A DNA stretch of 64,000 nucleotides from Algoriphagus winogradskyi (GTDB lineage: Bacteria; Bacteroidota; Bacteroidia; Cytophagales; Cyclobacteriaceae): NCBI RefSeq assembly GCF_900182815.1, contig NZ_FXUA01000002.1, positions 496,001-560,000 of the forward strand, given 5' to 3'. The position numbers and the translations under genes are program-made. Shown piece after piece: positions 8,194 through 16,366 of the stretch. How positions within the stretch are numbered: position 1 is the first letter of the stretch; the number at the start of each line of letters is the position of its first letter. Below the pieces are notes generated by a model that ran no database searches, had not been told where the DNA came from, and saw nothing but the letters and a program-made list of their open reading frames with translations.

Positions 8194-9513
8194 TTACCAA
8201 GTAAATAAGTCTTGATTGAGACTTTGAAGTGCTTCTTTTTTGAATTTTGAGTCTACCAAAACTGAAACGTTATGGCGGCTACCACCAAAGGATACCATTC
8301 TAACAGGATATTCTATCAGCGAATCAATTACGGATTGGATAGCGCCTTTGCTTTCCGAAACCATATTGCCCACGATACAGATGATAGTCTGGTCTCTATC
8401 AACCTCCACGCTACAGAATGTACCCAGTTCTTCTAAAATATGGTCCAAGTGACTTAAATCGTCAATAGTTACCGATACTGCCACTTCAGATGTAGTGATC
8501 ATATCGATTGGAGTTTTATATTTTTCAAAAATCTCAAATACCTTTCTCAGGAAACCATAAGCCAAAAGCATTCGGCTGGATTTAATTTTGATAGCTGTGA
8601 TACCGTCTTTGGCTGCGATAGCTTTTACACCAACCGAATCCACTTCAGCTTTGATCAATGTTCCGTGAGCTTCCGGTTGCATGGTGTTGAGCAATTTCAC
8701 CGGTACGTTAAATTGCTGCGCAGGCCAGATAGATGCCGGATGAAGAATTTTGGCTCCAAAATAAGCAAGCTCGGCAGCTTCGTCGAAGGACATTTCAGCG
8801 ATTGGGCGCGTTTTATCAACAATCCTAGGATCGTTATTATGCATACCGTCGATATCTGTCCAGATCTCGCAGGCTGTAGCTTGAATTGCGGCAGCAACCA
8901 AAGAAGCAGTGTAATCCGATCCGCCACGCTTCAGGTTATCCACTTCATTCAGGTGGTTTTTGCAGATAAAACCTTGGGTGATGAAGATCGTGTCGTCTGG
9001 ATGCTGGGCAAGTATCACCTTCAATCGGTCTGAGATTTTTTGAAGTTCTGGCTCTGCATTTTCATCAATACTCATGAAGTCAAGTGCAGAAAGGAAAACA
9101 GCAGGAATTTCCAGTTCTTCCAAAAGCGTATGAAATAGCTTCGTAGAAAGCAATTCGCCTTGTGCTAGAATGTCGCGATTGATTGCCTCATTAAAAGAGA
9201 TTCTCAAAAGAATATTTAAAAACTCAAAATGCTCCTTGATAATTTCTTGAGCCTTTTCTCTTGCAACTTCAGTCTTTACCAGTTTTGGATAAAAGTCATT
9301 GTAATGTGCATGAAGCTCATCGATCCTTGATTTAGCCAGCACTTTATCAGCTGAAGCCAGAGCCTCTCCAATGCTAACCAACGAATTGGTTGTGCCGGAA
9401 AGAGCAGAAAGAACTACGATTTTTGATTCATCACCACGGGTGATCAGGTCTTTTACCTGGTGCATGCGTTCTGGACGGCCCACAGAGGTGCCACCAAATT
9501 TCATGATTTTCAT
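8194..9513 (-). CDS. Aspartate kinase (monofunctional)
   Basis: A 439-residue aspartokinase that phosphorylates L-aspartate, the first step towards lysine, threonine, methionine and diaminopimelate. The N-terminal KFGGTS (residues 5-10) is the nucleotide/aspartate signature and the kinase domain runs to about residue 280 with GGSDYTASL around 200. The C-terminal part (about 300-439) holds two ACT-type regulatory modules (for example MITTSEVAVSVTID and CIVGNMV). No homoserine dehydrogenase domain is fused. It follows ribH by 28 bases and may be cotranscribed with it. Which amino acid inhibits it cannot be read from sequence. Confidence 0.95.
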   Translation of the reverse strand: MKIMKFGGTSVGRPERMHQVKDLITRGDESKIVVLSALSGTTNSLVSIGEALASADKVLAKSRIDELHAHYNDFYPKLVKTEVAREKAQEIIKEHFEFLNILLRISFNEAINRDILAQGELLSTKLFHTLLEELEIPAVFLSALDFMSIDENAEPELQKISDRLKVILAQHPDDTIFITQGFICKNHLNEVDNLKRGGSDYTASLVAAAIQATACEIWTDIDGMHNNDPRIVDKTRPIAEMSFDEAAELAYFGAKILHPASIWPAQQFNVPVKLLNTMQPEAHGTLIKAEVDSVGVKAIAAKDGITAIKIKSSRMLLAYGFLRKVFEIFEKYKTPIDMITTSEVAVSVTIDDLSHLDHILEELGTFCSVEVDRDQTIICIVGNMVSESKGAIQSVIDSLIEYPVRMVSFGGSRHNVSVLVDSKFKKEALQSLNQDLFTW

Positions 9514-9541
9514 ATGCTTAAAAGGTTAATAGGTTTTTGTC

Positions 9542-10018
9542 TTAGAATCCAAGCATTTTAACAGCGGTGATAGCTGCTTCGTCGCCTTTGTTACCATGTT
9601 TTCCCCCGGCACGATCCATTGCTTGCTGCTGAGTATTAGGGGTCAATACTCCAAAAATCACTGGTTTATTATATTTCAAGGACACATTGGTAATACCATG
9701 AGCAACCGCGTCACAGATAAAATCAAAGTGCTTAGTCTCACCTTGGATTACGCATCCGAGACAGATTACTGCATCAATGCTTTCTTCCTGAGCTAGCCAT
9801 TGAGCAGCAAGAGTAAGCTCAAATGAACCAGGTACATTCTTTCGAATGATATTTTCTTTCTTTGCACCATTTTCAATAAGGGTCTGGTAAGCACCAGAAT
9901 AGAGCGCTTCTGTCACGTCTTCATTCCATTCGGATACGATGATTCCAAATGTTTTGTCGCTAATGTCCTGAACGTTTTTGGATGAATGCGCACTAAGGCT
10001 TTTAAGTGAAGTTGCCAT
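9542..10018 (-). CDS. ribH: 6,7-dimethyl-8-ribityllumazine synthase
   Basis: A 158-residue lumazine synthase, the penultimate enzyme of riboflavin synthesis, which condenses 5-amino-6-ribitylaminouracil with dihydroxybutanone phosphate. Visible motifs are SEWNEDVTEAL (substrate pyrimidine site), VPGSFELTLAA, and CLGCVIQGETKHFDFIC with the catalytic histidine and phosphate site. The length is standard. The spacer in front of it (10019-10197) is filled with repeated short words and has no recognisable FMN riboswitch; no other rib gene is near. Confidence 0.95.
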   Translation of the reverse strand: MATSLKSLSAHSSKNVQDISDKTFGIIVSEWNEDVTEALYSGAYQTLIENGAKKENIIRKNVPGSFELTLAAQWLAQEESIDAVICLGCVIQGETKHFDFICDAVAHGITNVSLKYNKPVIFGVLTPNTQQQAMDRAGGKHGNKGDEAAITAVKMLGF

Positions 10019-10044
10019 ATGAGATTGCTTTTAAAGTTTTTTAT

Positions 10045-10147
10045 TAAAGTATCGAGAACTGAAAACCAAGAGCCAAGAATCAGGATTTTAAGTATCAAGT
10101 ATCAAGTATTAAGATTTGAGAACCAAGAGCCTAGATTTTAGAGCCTG
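10045..10147. repeat. Stuttering intergenic repeat (ribH upstream)
   Basis: AACCAAGAGCC occurs at 10064-10074 and again at 10121-10131, and AAGTATCAAGTATCAAGTAT lies between them with a third degenerate unit at each end. The block sits between the TPR gene terminator and the ribH start. No ORF is present. It resembles other word-repeat spacers in this window. Confidence 0.7.
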
Positions 10148-10197
10148 ATGCTTTCTATATTTTGGCAAATGGTAATTTTGAAATTGGTTTAAACAAA

Positions 10198-10229
10198 AAA
10201 AGAGTAAGACCACAGGGCCTTACTCTTCT
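10198..10229 (-). terminator. Intrinsic terminator after TPR gene
   Basis: Inverted repeat AAGAGTAAG / CTTACTCTT, followed on the minus strand by a run of seven T residues. It separates the TPR protein gene from ribH. Confidence 0.82.
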
Positions 10230-10249
10230 AGTATGCTATAGGAAAAGCA

Positions 10250-10963
10250 TTACTTAGAGGCAAGACCTTCTAAGCGAGCTTTATGTTTTCGTGCAGCAGA
10301 AAATTCGAAAGATTCGAAATACTTTTCTTCGATCTCAGTATAGGCTGCAATTGCTTCAGATACATTACCTGCAGCTTCATGTGCGATAGCAAGCTTGGTC
10401 AAATACTTAGGAGTGAAATACTTGTTTTCATCATAGTCAGCCGCTTTTTTGTAATTAGAAATAGCCGCTTCTGTATTGCCAAGCTCCATATTTGCATCAC
10501 CGATAAGTGAATAAGCTTTTGCTTGCACCAAGAAATCATCAGCGGAGAATTGCTCCAATTCATTGATTGCTTCTTCGTATTTTCTCTCAGAAAGATAGAT
10601 AGACCCGATGTAGAAATGTGCAAGGTTTGCAGCATCTGTTCTTGGGTAATCCTCTACGATATTTAGTAACCCAGCATTGATTCCGTCGCCTTCCAAGGCA
10701 AGTTGAACACTGTCTTGCTCGTAGAAATACACAGCCTGGAACATTTCCTTCTGTGCTTCCTCATTTTGGTTCTGATTATTGATCTGGAAAAATAAAATCC
10801 CTCCGATCAAAACCACTGCTGCGATCAATACGCCAGCTAGTACCTTACTATTCTGCTTTAAAAAAGCCTCACCTCTGCCAAGTCTTGTTGCTATCTCGGA
10901 AGGATCTTCCAAAAGATCATTGTGATGTTCAGGGTGTACTCTTTTAGTTTGTTTCGTTGCCAT
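10250..10963 (-). CDS. Membrane-anchored tetratricopeptide repeat protein
   Basis: A 237-residue protein starting MATKQ: a charged cytosolic segment (about 1-40), one transmembrane helix (about 41-62, VLAGVLIAAVVLIGGILFF) and an outside region of TPR-like helices (for example EEAINELEQF, AKAYSLIGDANMELGNTEAAISNYKKA, AIAAYTEIEEKY). The layout resembles YfgM/Ancillary-SecYEG-type TPR proteins, but that role is only a possibility. A TTG codon three codons upstream could extend the frame; the ATG at 10963 is preferred because a good promoter places the transcription start near 10976, leaving almost no leader for the TTG. Confidence 0.85.
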   Translation of the reverse strand: MATKQTKRVHPEHHNDLLEDPSEIATRLGRGEAFLKQNSKVLAGVLIAAVVLIGGILFFQINNQNQNEEAQKEMFQAVYFYEQDSVQLALEGDGINAGLLNIVEDYPRTDAANLAHFYIGSIYLSERKYEEAINELEQFSADDFLVQAKAYSLIGDANMELGNTEAAISNYKKAADYDENKYFTPKYLTKLAIAHEAAGNVSEAIAAYTEIEEKYFESFEFSAARKHKARLEGLASK

Positions 10964-10982
10964 GCTACTCAAATTTCAGCCG

Positions 10983-11012
10983 CAAATATACGGTTTTTAT
11001 AATTTCTACAAA
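10983..11012 (-). promoter_or_regulatory. Bacteroidota-type promoter of TPR gene
   Basis: On the minus strand TTTG (11012-11009) is followed after 18 bases by TATATTTG (10990-10983), a full match to TTTG / TAnnTTTG. It places transcription start near 10976 and supports the ATG at 10963 as the start codon. Confidence 0.65.
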
Positions 11013-11019
11013 GCCCAAT

Positions 11020-11058
11020 AAAAAAGCCATGAAAGCTTTCTGTCTTCATGGCTTTTAA
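11020..11058 (-). terminator. Intrinsic terminator after pdhA
   Basis: Inverted repeat AAAAGCCATGAA / TTCATGGCTTTT with an 11-base loop and a T-run on the minus strand, 20 bases after the pdhA stop. Confidence 0.82.
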
Positions 11059-11078
11059 GTGGTTATGTAATTATTGAT

Positions 11079-12098
11079 TTATTCCATTACAAAAGGATAG
11101 TCTTCCTGGATGTAAACATCCTTGAAAGCATCCTGTCCGTCAGGCCAAGGGGATTCTTCAGCAAATTTCACCGCGTCCGTTACCTTTTGTTTTACGCCTT
11201 TTACGATTTCCTCAAGCTCTTCCTCGCTAAGAATATTATTTTCTTTGATAGTAGAAAGTACCTGTTCTACTGGATCACGCTGCTTGTATTCTTCTACTTC
11301 CTCTTTGGTTCTGTATTTCTGAGGATCAGACATCGAGTGTCCTTTGTATCTATAAGTTCTCATTTCAAGCAAAGTTGGTCCATCGCCTCTTCTTGCTCTA
11401 TCAGCAGCTTCAGCTACTGCTTCGTGAACTGCTTCGACGTTCATTCCATCCACTGCGAATGATGGCATGTCGTAAGATTCTCCCAAGGTAGAAAGATCTT
11501 CAACGTTCGAAGATCTTTTTACGGCAGTACCCATTGCGTAGCCATTATTTTCAATGACGAAAATCACAGGAGTCTTGTAAAGCATAGCCAAGTTTAATGC
11601 TTCGTGAAAAGCACCTTGACGTACAGCACCATCGCCCATGTAGCAAATTGCTAGGTTTTTGGTGCCTTTATATTTTTCCGCGAAGCCCATTCCAAGCCCC
11701 ATAGGAATTTGTGCTCCTACGATTCCGTGACCTCCCATAAAGTTTTTCTCTTTATCGAAAATGTGCATGGAACCACCTTTTCCTTTGGTAGTACCCGTTG
11801 CTTTACCGAAAAGCTCAGCCATTACAGCACCTGGATCAGTACCCAATCCAAGTGGGTGAGCGTGACAACGATAAGCTGTGATCCACTTGTCGTCTGGGGT
11901 CAAAGCCGAAATAGCTCCAGAAGCACATGCTTCCTGACCGATATATAAATGACAGAATCCTCTGATTTTTTGCTGACCGTAAAGTTGTCCAGCTTTCTCC
12001 TCGAACCTCCTCATTAAGAGCATGCTCTCGTACCAAAAGGTGTAAGTTTCTTTTGAATATTTTACTTTAGACTTAGTCGCTGCAGTTTTCTTTGCCAT
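11079..12098 (-). CDS. pdhA: Pyruvate dehydrogenase E1 component, alpha subunit
   Basis: A 339-residue thiamine-diphosphate-binding subunit of the E1 component that decarboxylates pyruvate for acetyl-CoA formation. The ThDP motif begins at GDG (155-157) and ends at NN (184-185), with GAFHEALNLAMLY between; the RYKGHSMSDPQKYRTKEE segment is the regulatory/phospho-loop region conserved in E1 alpha. The N-terminal lysine/alanine tail is variable. The beta subunit and E2/E3 genes are not in the window, so pdhA is unlinked from them here. The GHSMSDP and RCHAHPLGLG motifs favour pyruvate over branched-chain substrates. Confidence 0.93.
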   Translation of the reverse strand: MAKKTAATKSKVKYSKETYTFWYESMLLMRRFEEKAGQLYGQQKIRGFCHLYIGQEACASGAISALTPDDKWITAYRCHAHPLGLGTDPGAVMAELFGKATGTTKGKGGSMHIFDKEKNFMGGHGIVGAQIPMGLGMGFAEKYKGTKNLAICYMGDGAVRQGAFHEALNLAMLYKTPVIFVIENNGYAMGTAVKRSSNVEDLSTLGESYDMPSFAVDGMNVEAVHEAVAEAADRARRGDGPTLLEMRTYRYKGHSMSDPQKYRTKEEVEEYKQRDPVEQVLSTIKENNILSEEELEEIVKGVKQKVTDAVKFAEESPWPDGQDAFKDVYIQEDYPFVME

Positions 12099-12132
12099 AT
12101 CGTAATGATGAAAATATGCTAATTTTAGGATC

Positions 12133-12140
12133 CAAATATA
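12133..12140 (-). promoter_or_regulatory. Possible -7 box of pdhA
   Basis: TATATTTG on the minus strand matches TAnnTTTG and lies 35 bases before the pdhA ATG. No clear TTTG element stands at the usual distance upstream, so only the -7 box is called. Confidence 0.4.
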
Positions 12141-12190
12141 ATCATCCCGCCCTAAATAACAGGCTCCCTTCGAAATAATTACCCAATCTC

Positions 12191-13300
12191 ATGCACCTGA
12201 AGTCTCTCGAACTCTTACAATTTAAAAATCATGAGAAGACCCGACTCCAATTTTCCAACGAGATTAATTGCTTTGTAGGTTTAAATGGAAGTGGAAAAAC
12301 CAATGTGCTGGATGGGATTCACTATCTGTCTTTGACTAAAAGCGCCGTGCAATCCAGTGACAGTCTGAATGTTCAGCATGAGAAGGATTTCTTTGCGATC
12401 AAGGGGCAATTTGAACTGGTAGGAGAAAAGCAACTGGAGGTGAGATGCACGGTAGAATTAGGTAAGAAGAAGCAGATTTATCAAAATGGAAAGGCACTTG
12501 CCAAAACTTCGGAGCATGTAGGCTTGATTCCTTTGGTCCTCATTGCGCCTAATGACACGGAGTTGATTAAAGGTGGAAGCGATGGAAGAAGAAAATTTTT
12601 TGATGGGTTGATTTCCCAGCTTGATCATGCGTACCTCGATCAATTGATTCGATACCATCATTTTTTGAAGCAGCGAAATGCATTGCTGAAGAAGTTCGCC
12701 GAAACTGGCAGACGTGATTTGACACTTTTGGATAATTACGATTCTGAGTTAATTGAACTGAGTGGTGTCCTAGCTGCTAGAAGAAATGAGCTGTTGACAG
12801 AAATGGCTCCATTATTACAAAGTCACTATTCAGAGATTTCTCAAGGACAGGAGCTGGTCAGTGTGATTTATGAAACTGAGGCTTTGCGCCCGGACTTTGA
12901 AGAGTATTTCAAAAGCCTTCGCAAAAAAGACCTGATCACCAAAAACAGTAATGCAGGAATTCACAAAGATGATTTTGGCTTCATGATAGTTGATCATCCC
13001 ATTCGGAAGATTGGAAGTCAAGGACAGCAGAAATCATACATTATAGCCCTGAAGCTAGCTCAATTCCAGATTTTTGAAAGAGAGAAGGGCGAAAAGCCAA
13101 TTCTATTGCTGGACGATATTTTTGATAAGCTAGATGATCTGAGAATTGCTCAAATGATGCAGCTGATCTCGCAACACACCTTTGGACAGATATTTTTGAC
13201 CGATGCGAGACCTGAGCGATCAAAGAAGATTTTATCCGAGTTAGATTCAGATGTGGTTTTCTTCTCAATCAAAGATGGCGTCATTGGAAAAATAGAGTAA
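12191..13300 (+). CDS. recF: DNA replication and repair protein RecF
   Basis: A 369-residue SMC-like ATPase that loads RecA at gaps with RecO and RecR. Walker A is GLNGSGKT (30-37), the ABC-type signature is GSQGQQKSYIIALKLAQ (about 276-292), and Walker B is ILLLDDIFDKLD (about 303-314). The length is standard. It is divergent from pdhA over 92 bases and ends in a terminator shared with the convergent nucleotidyltransferase gene. dnaA, dnaN and gyrB, frequent recF neighbours in other phyla, are absent here. Confidence 0.95.
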   Translation: MHLKSLELLQFKNHEKTRLQFSNEINCFVGLNGSGKTNVLDGIHYLSLTKSAVQSSDSLNVQHEKDFFAIKGQFELVGEKQLEVRCTVELGKKKQIYQNGKALAKTSEHVGLIPLVLIAPNDTELIKGGSDGRRKFFDGLISQLDHAYLDQLIRYHHFLKQRNALLKKFAETGRRDLTLLDNYDSELIELSGVLAARRNELLTEMAPLLQSHYSEISQGQELVSVIYETEALRPDFEEYFKSLRKKDLITKNSNAGIHKDDFGFMIVDHPIRKIGSQGQQKSYIIALKLAQFQIFEREKGEKPILLLDDIFDKLDDLRIAQMMQLISQHTFGQIFLTDARPERSKKILSELDSDVVFFSIKDGVIGKIE

Positions 13301-13303
13301 TAA

Positions 13304-13330
13304 TAAAAAAGGAGCCGAAGCTCCTTATCT
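13304..13330. terminator. Terminator between recF and nucleotidyltransferase
   Basis: Inverted repeat AAGGAGC / GCTCCTT with loop CGAA, preceded by six A residues. The A-run gives a good T-tract on the minus strand; the plus strand has only a short T-rich end. Confidence 0.72.
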
Positions 13331-14235
13331 TATTTCCATAGATCAGCCGGATATTCTCCAGCATTATGTAGTTTTTTCAGTGAATCTATGACTACAGGCT
13401 TATCTTCTGTATAAGTGACCCCAAACCAAGTCTTACCACCTTCCAAAATATCAAATGCAGCCTCATCTGCTTTAATCAGGTTATTGGCAACAGTTGGGAT
13501 GTAGAATTCTGATTTCAGGTTTTCAAGATTAGCTGGAAGGAATTCATTCCACATTTTCTCTACATCAGCAAAGACATCTTGATGAAAGCCCCAGAAATTC
13601 ATACTTACTGGTGTGCCTTCGGCGATTTCTAAAATTTCGCCTTCTCCTTTGCTAATGATTTTTCCATCCTCTCGTGCGATAGAAGTTCTTTCTACCATTC
13701 CGATCAGGTGGCCTTTTTCATTTGTTTCACATACTCCTCGGCTAACTGTGCCATGGTCCGAAAGTACATTCTGGATGGCATAGCCTACCATTGCGTGTAG
13801 GTCTGATTTGACTTCAGTTGTTAAGAATTTGCCGATAGCATCAAAAGCTTCTTTTCCATAAAAATCATCTGCGTTGATCACCGCAAAAGGCTCTTTAATT
13901 ACATCTTTTGCACAGAGCATAGCATGTGCTGTTCCGAATGGCTTTTTACGATCCGCTTGCTTCAATTCTGCAGGCACAAAGCTGTCAAGTGACTGAATCA
14001 CAAAGTCGACTTCAATTTTGCCTTCAAGCTTTGGAAGAAATTTCTCTTTCGCCACTTCTAGAATTTCTTCCCGCACAATAAAGACAACCTTACCGAAACC
14101 AGCTCTGATAGCATCAAAAATGGAATATTCAAGAATAGTTTCTCCGTTAGGGCCAAATCCATCGATTTGCTTATTTCCGCCATATCGGCTTCCAATTCCT
14201 GCGGCCAATAATAAAAGTGTAGGTTTTTGGTTCAT
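13330..14235 (-). CDS. Sugar-1-phosphate nucleotidyltransferase family protein
   Basis: A 301-residue protein with the nucleotidyltransferase signature LAAGIGSRYGGNKQ (about 10-22), AMLCAKDVI and an INADDFYG metal-binding loop (about 119-126). Enzymes of this family join a sugar-1-phosphate to a nucleoside triphosphate. In other Bacteroidota related proteins are often encoded beside a NahK-like kinase (recollection, not tested); here the candidate kinase is at 3915-4979. The nucleotide and sugar cannot be assigned. It has its own promoter and no operon partner. Confidence 0.85.
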   Translation of the reverse strand: MNQKPTLLLLAAGIGSRYGGNKQIDGFGPNGETILEYSIFDAIRAGFGKVVFIVREEILEVAKEKFLPKLEGKIEVDFVIQSLDSFVPAELKQADRKKPFGTAHAMLCAKDVIKEPFAVINADDFYGKEAFDAIGKFLTTEVKSDLHAMVGYAIQNVLSDHGTVSRGVCETNEKGHLIGMVERTSIAREDGKIISKGEGEILEIAEGTPVSMNFWGFHQDVFADVEKMWNEFLPANLENLKSEFYIPTVANNLIKADEAAFDILEGGKTWFGVTYTEDKPVVIDSLKKLHNAGEYPADLWK

Positions 14236-14257
14236 AGTAGGTTTAATAAATCGATGG

Positions 14258-14287
14258 CAAAAATAAGTTTTTATGTCAGGACGACAA
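14258..14287 (-). promoter_or_regulatory. Bacteroidota-type promoter of nucleotidyltransferase gene
   Basis: On the minus strand TTG (14287-14285), 19 bases, then TATTTTTG (14265-14258). Predicted transcription start is about 16 bases before the ATG at 14235. Confidence 0.6.
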
Positions 14288-14419
14288 GAGAACTAATGAA
14301 TTTTGAAAATAGTAGGTGGTTTACAAATTACCCAATGTGAACAAAATATCGGCCTATATTTCTATAATAGGTATAAAAATTACTGTTGAAGCAAATAAAT
14401 AAGCTGATAAAACTAAACT

Positions 14420-14515
14420 ATGGCTAAAAATTTACCCTATGTATCAATTATTTTAATTTTCTGTTTAGTTTTATGCCATAATCTCAAAAAACCATTAGAC
14501 CCATTGAAAAAATGA
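14420..14515 (+). CDS. Possible 31-residue hydrophobic peptide overlapping PII start
   Basis: An ATG at 14420 opens a 31-codon frame: MAKNLP, then a hydrophobic stretch (YVSIILIFCLVLC, residues 7-19), then HNLKKPLDPLKK. Its TGA stop overlaps the ATG of the PII gene in an ATGA arrangement, as in translationally coupled pairs. The hydrophobic-then-basic composition is protein-like and would suit a small single-span membrane peptide. I know no family for it; in an AT-rich leader it could also be a chance frame. Confidence 0.4.
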   Translation: MAKNLPYVSIILIFCLVLCHNLKKPLDPLKK

Positions 14516-14850
14516 AAAAAATTGAAGCAATTATCAGGACTTCACGTTTTGACCAGATTCACACCTGTGTGGCTGCTCTCGGAGTGAAGTTTCTCACCTT
14601 TTATGAGGTGAAAGGGATGGGCCTGGAGCATGCCAGGCTTGAAATGTACCGCGGAGTGCCTTATGAGCCGGCATATATTCCTAGGACTAAAATTGAAATA
14701 GTCACTGTAGAAGAATTGGTGGAACCCGTGATTAACTGCATTCTTACTGAAGGCAAGACGGGGCAGGTAGGTGATGGAAAAATCTTCGTCTACGACGTAT
14801 TGGAAGCCTATCGTGTTAGAAATACAGATACTGGCGAGCAGGCACTTTAA
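14512..14850 (+). CDS. glnB: P-II family nitrogen regulator
   Basis: A 112-residue PII signal protein that senses ATP/ADP and 2-oxoglutarate. The B-loop TGKTGQVGDGKIFV (about 82-95) and the conserved T-loop tyrosine Y51 in YRGVPYEPAY are present. The front part of the T-loop (KGMGLEHARLEMYRG, about 34-48) differs from the usual KGFGRQKGHTELYRG. Directly followed by amt after 35 bases, so by context it is GlnK-like and probably gates ammonium uptake by AmtB. Whether Y51 is uridylylated is unknown; no glnD is in view. Confidence 0.93.
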   Translation: MKKIEAIIRTSRFDQIHTCVAALGVKFLTFYEVKGMGLEHARLEMYRGVPYEPAYIPRTKIEIVTVEELVEPVINCILTEGKTGQVGDGKIFVYDVLEAYRVRNTDTGEQAL

Positions 14851-14885
14851 TTTAATTCATTTATCTACCGAACCTATTTTATCAA

Positions 14886-16115
14886 ATGCAAGAATTATTT
14901 ACCGTAAATAACTTATGGATGATGATTGCCACCACCATGGTATTCCTCATGCATTTGGGCTTTGCCAGCTTGGAAGCTGGTTTGACTCGCTCAAAAAACA
15001 CCGTTAACATTCTATTCAAAAACACTATTATCCCTGCAATTGGCCTGTTGACTTACGCCTTTGTAGGTTTCAACTTAATGTATCCAGGTGCAGAATATGC
15101 AGGTTCCTTCTTTGGATTTGCAGGTTTTGGTCTTAGCCTTCCAGAAGGCTGGGATACTAGTGAGTACAACGCAGGTTATACTTTCTTTACAGATTTTATT
15201 TTCCAGGCCATGTTTGCTGCCACCGCTGCTACTATCGTATCTGGAGCCGTAGCAGAGCGTGTGAAGCTAGGTCCGTTTATCTTTTTCTCCTTTTTATATG
15301 TAGGGATTTGTTATCCTATCGTAGGAATGTGGAAATGGGGTGGAGGATTCCTTAATACATTGGAAACACCGTTCTATGATTTTGCAGGTTCTACGATTGT
15401 CCACTCTGTAGGAGGCTGGGGTGCCTTGATTGGAGCTGCACTTTTAGGTCCTAGAATTGGAAAATATACTTCTAGAGGCATGACAGCAATTCCTGGTCAT
15501 AATATCCCATTAGCTACACTAGGCGTATTCTTGCTGTGGTTTGGATGGTTTGGCTTCAATGGCGGATCCGTGCTTAGCGCCGATCCTGGATTGGTTTCCA
15601 AAGTATTTGTAACTACTTCTATGGCTGCTGCCGCTGGTGCTTTTGGGGCATTGATCGTTTCCTACTTGATGTTTAAAACCTATGATATCACGATGGTATT
15701 AAACGGTATTCTGGCTGGTCTAGTAGGGATCACAGCAGGTGCTGATCAGATGGGTGTGAATTCTTCGATCATCATTGGTCTAGTAGGCGGTGGATTAATA
15801 GTCCTGGCTGTTGTTTTCTTTGATAAAATCAAAGTTGATGATCCAGTTGGAGCAATTTCAGTTCACCTAGTAGGTGGTATCTGGGGTACTTTAGCAGTTG
15901 GTATTTTCGGAGATCTTGCTGGCGTAGGTCAGTTTGTTTCTCAATTGATCGGAGTGGTTGCAGTGGGAGTGTTCTGTGTGATTTTCGCTGGAGTGATATT
16001 TTTCGTAATGAAAAAGACCATTGGAATCCGAGTAGATGAAGCTGAAGAAACGGAAGGTTTGGATATCAACGAACACAGTATGCGTGCGTATCCGGATTTT
16101 GCGACAAAAGATTAA
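14886..16115 (+). CDS. amt: Ammonium transporter
   Basis: A 409-residue Amt/Rh channel with about 11 transmembrane segments. The twin pore histidines are seen in STIVHSVGGWGAL (H173) and ISVHLVGGIWG (about H326), with the GFNGGS and FVGFNLMYPG stretches of the family. The cytosolic tail (after about residue 375, MKKTIGIRVDEAEETEGLD) is the region that couples to PII. It forms a two-gene operon with the PII gene, the classic glnK-amtB arrangement, and ends at a terminator. Confidence 0.95.
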   Translation: MQELFTVNNLWMMIATTMVFLMHLGFASLEAGLTRSKNTVNILFKNTIIPAIGLLTYAFVGFNLMYPGAEYAGSFFGFAGFGLSLPEGWDTSEYNAGYTFFTDFIFQAMFAATAATIVSGAVAERVKLGPFIFFSFLYVGICYPIVGMWKWGGGFLNTLETPFYDFAGSTIVHSVGGWGALIGAALLGPRIGKYTSRGMTAIPGHNIPLATLGVFLLWFGWFGFNGGSVLSADPGLVSKVFVTTSMAAAAGAFGALIVSYLMFKTYDITMVLNGILAGLVGITAGADQMGVNSSIIIGLVGGGLIVLAVVFFDKIKVDDPVGAISVHLVGGIWGTLAVGIFGDLAGVGQFVSQLIGVVAVGVFCVIFAGVIFFVMKKTIGIRVDEAEETEGLDINEHSMRAYPDFATKD

Positions 16116-16141
16116 TTAAAGACAACCAACTACCATAAATG

Positions 16142-16176
16142 AAAAAGCCCCGGTCCAATTTGGTCGGGGCTTTAAA
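16142..16176. terminator. Terminator between amt and a small minus-strand gene
   Basis: Inverted repeat AAAGCCCCG / CGGGGCTTT with a 12-base loop; T-runs occur on both strands. It serves convergent genes. Confidence 0.78.
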
Positions 16177-16177
16177 T

Positions 16178-16366
16178 TTAATATGCTGGCTCGAAATATC
16201 TATTTAAAATCACGTGGTGAATTTTACCAAACATCTGGTAACACCAGTCTTTGAATTCCTGAATTTCTGTGGGTGAAATTAATCTTAATCCTTTTCTCAG
16301 CTCACGTTCAAACAAATATTTTGAAAAGCTGACCTTTTGTAAGATAGTCTTCACATATTCGATCAT
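16178..16366 (-). CDS. Small conserved Bacteroidota protein, function unknown
   Basis: A 62-residue soluble, basic protein beginning MIEYVKTILQKVSF, with FKDWCYQMFGKIHHVILNRYF near its end. It resembles a short Bacteroidota protein I have seen with the same start and the EFKDWC...F core, but I know no function. It has a plausible ATG, a strong terminator at its end, and no competing gene on the other strand. It is transcribed away from batD across 113 bases. Confidence 0.7.
   Translation of the reverse strand: MIEYVKTILQKVSFSKYLFERELRKGLRLISPTEIQEFKDWCYQMFGKIHHVILNRYFEPAY

Noticed and set aside
10019..10197. FMN riboswitch upstream of ribH
   Set aside because: None of the conserved FMN-aptamer sequence blocks are present; the spacer is repetitive words instead.
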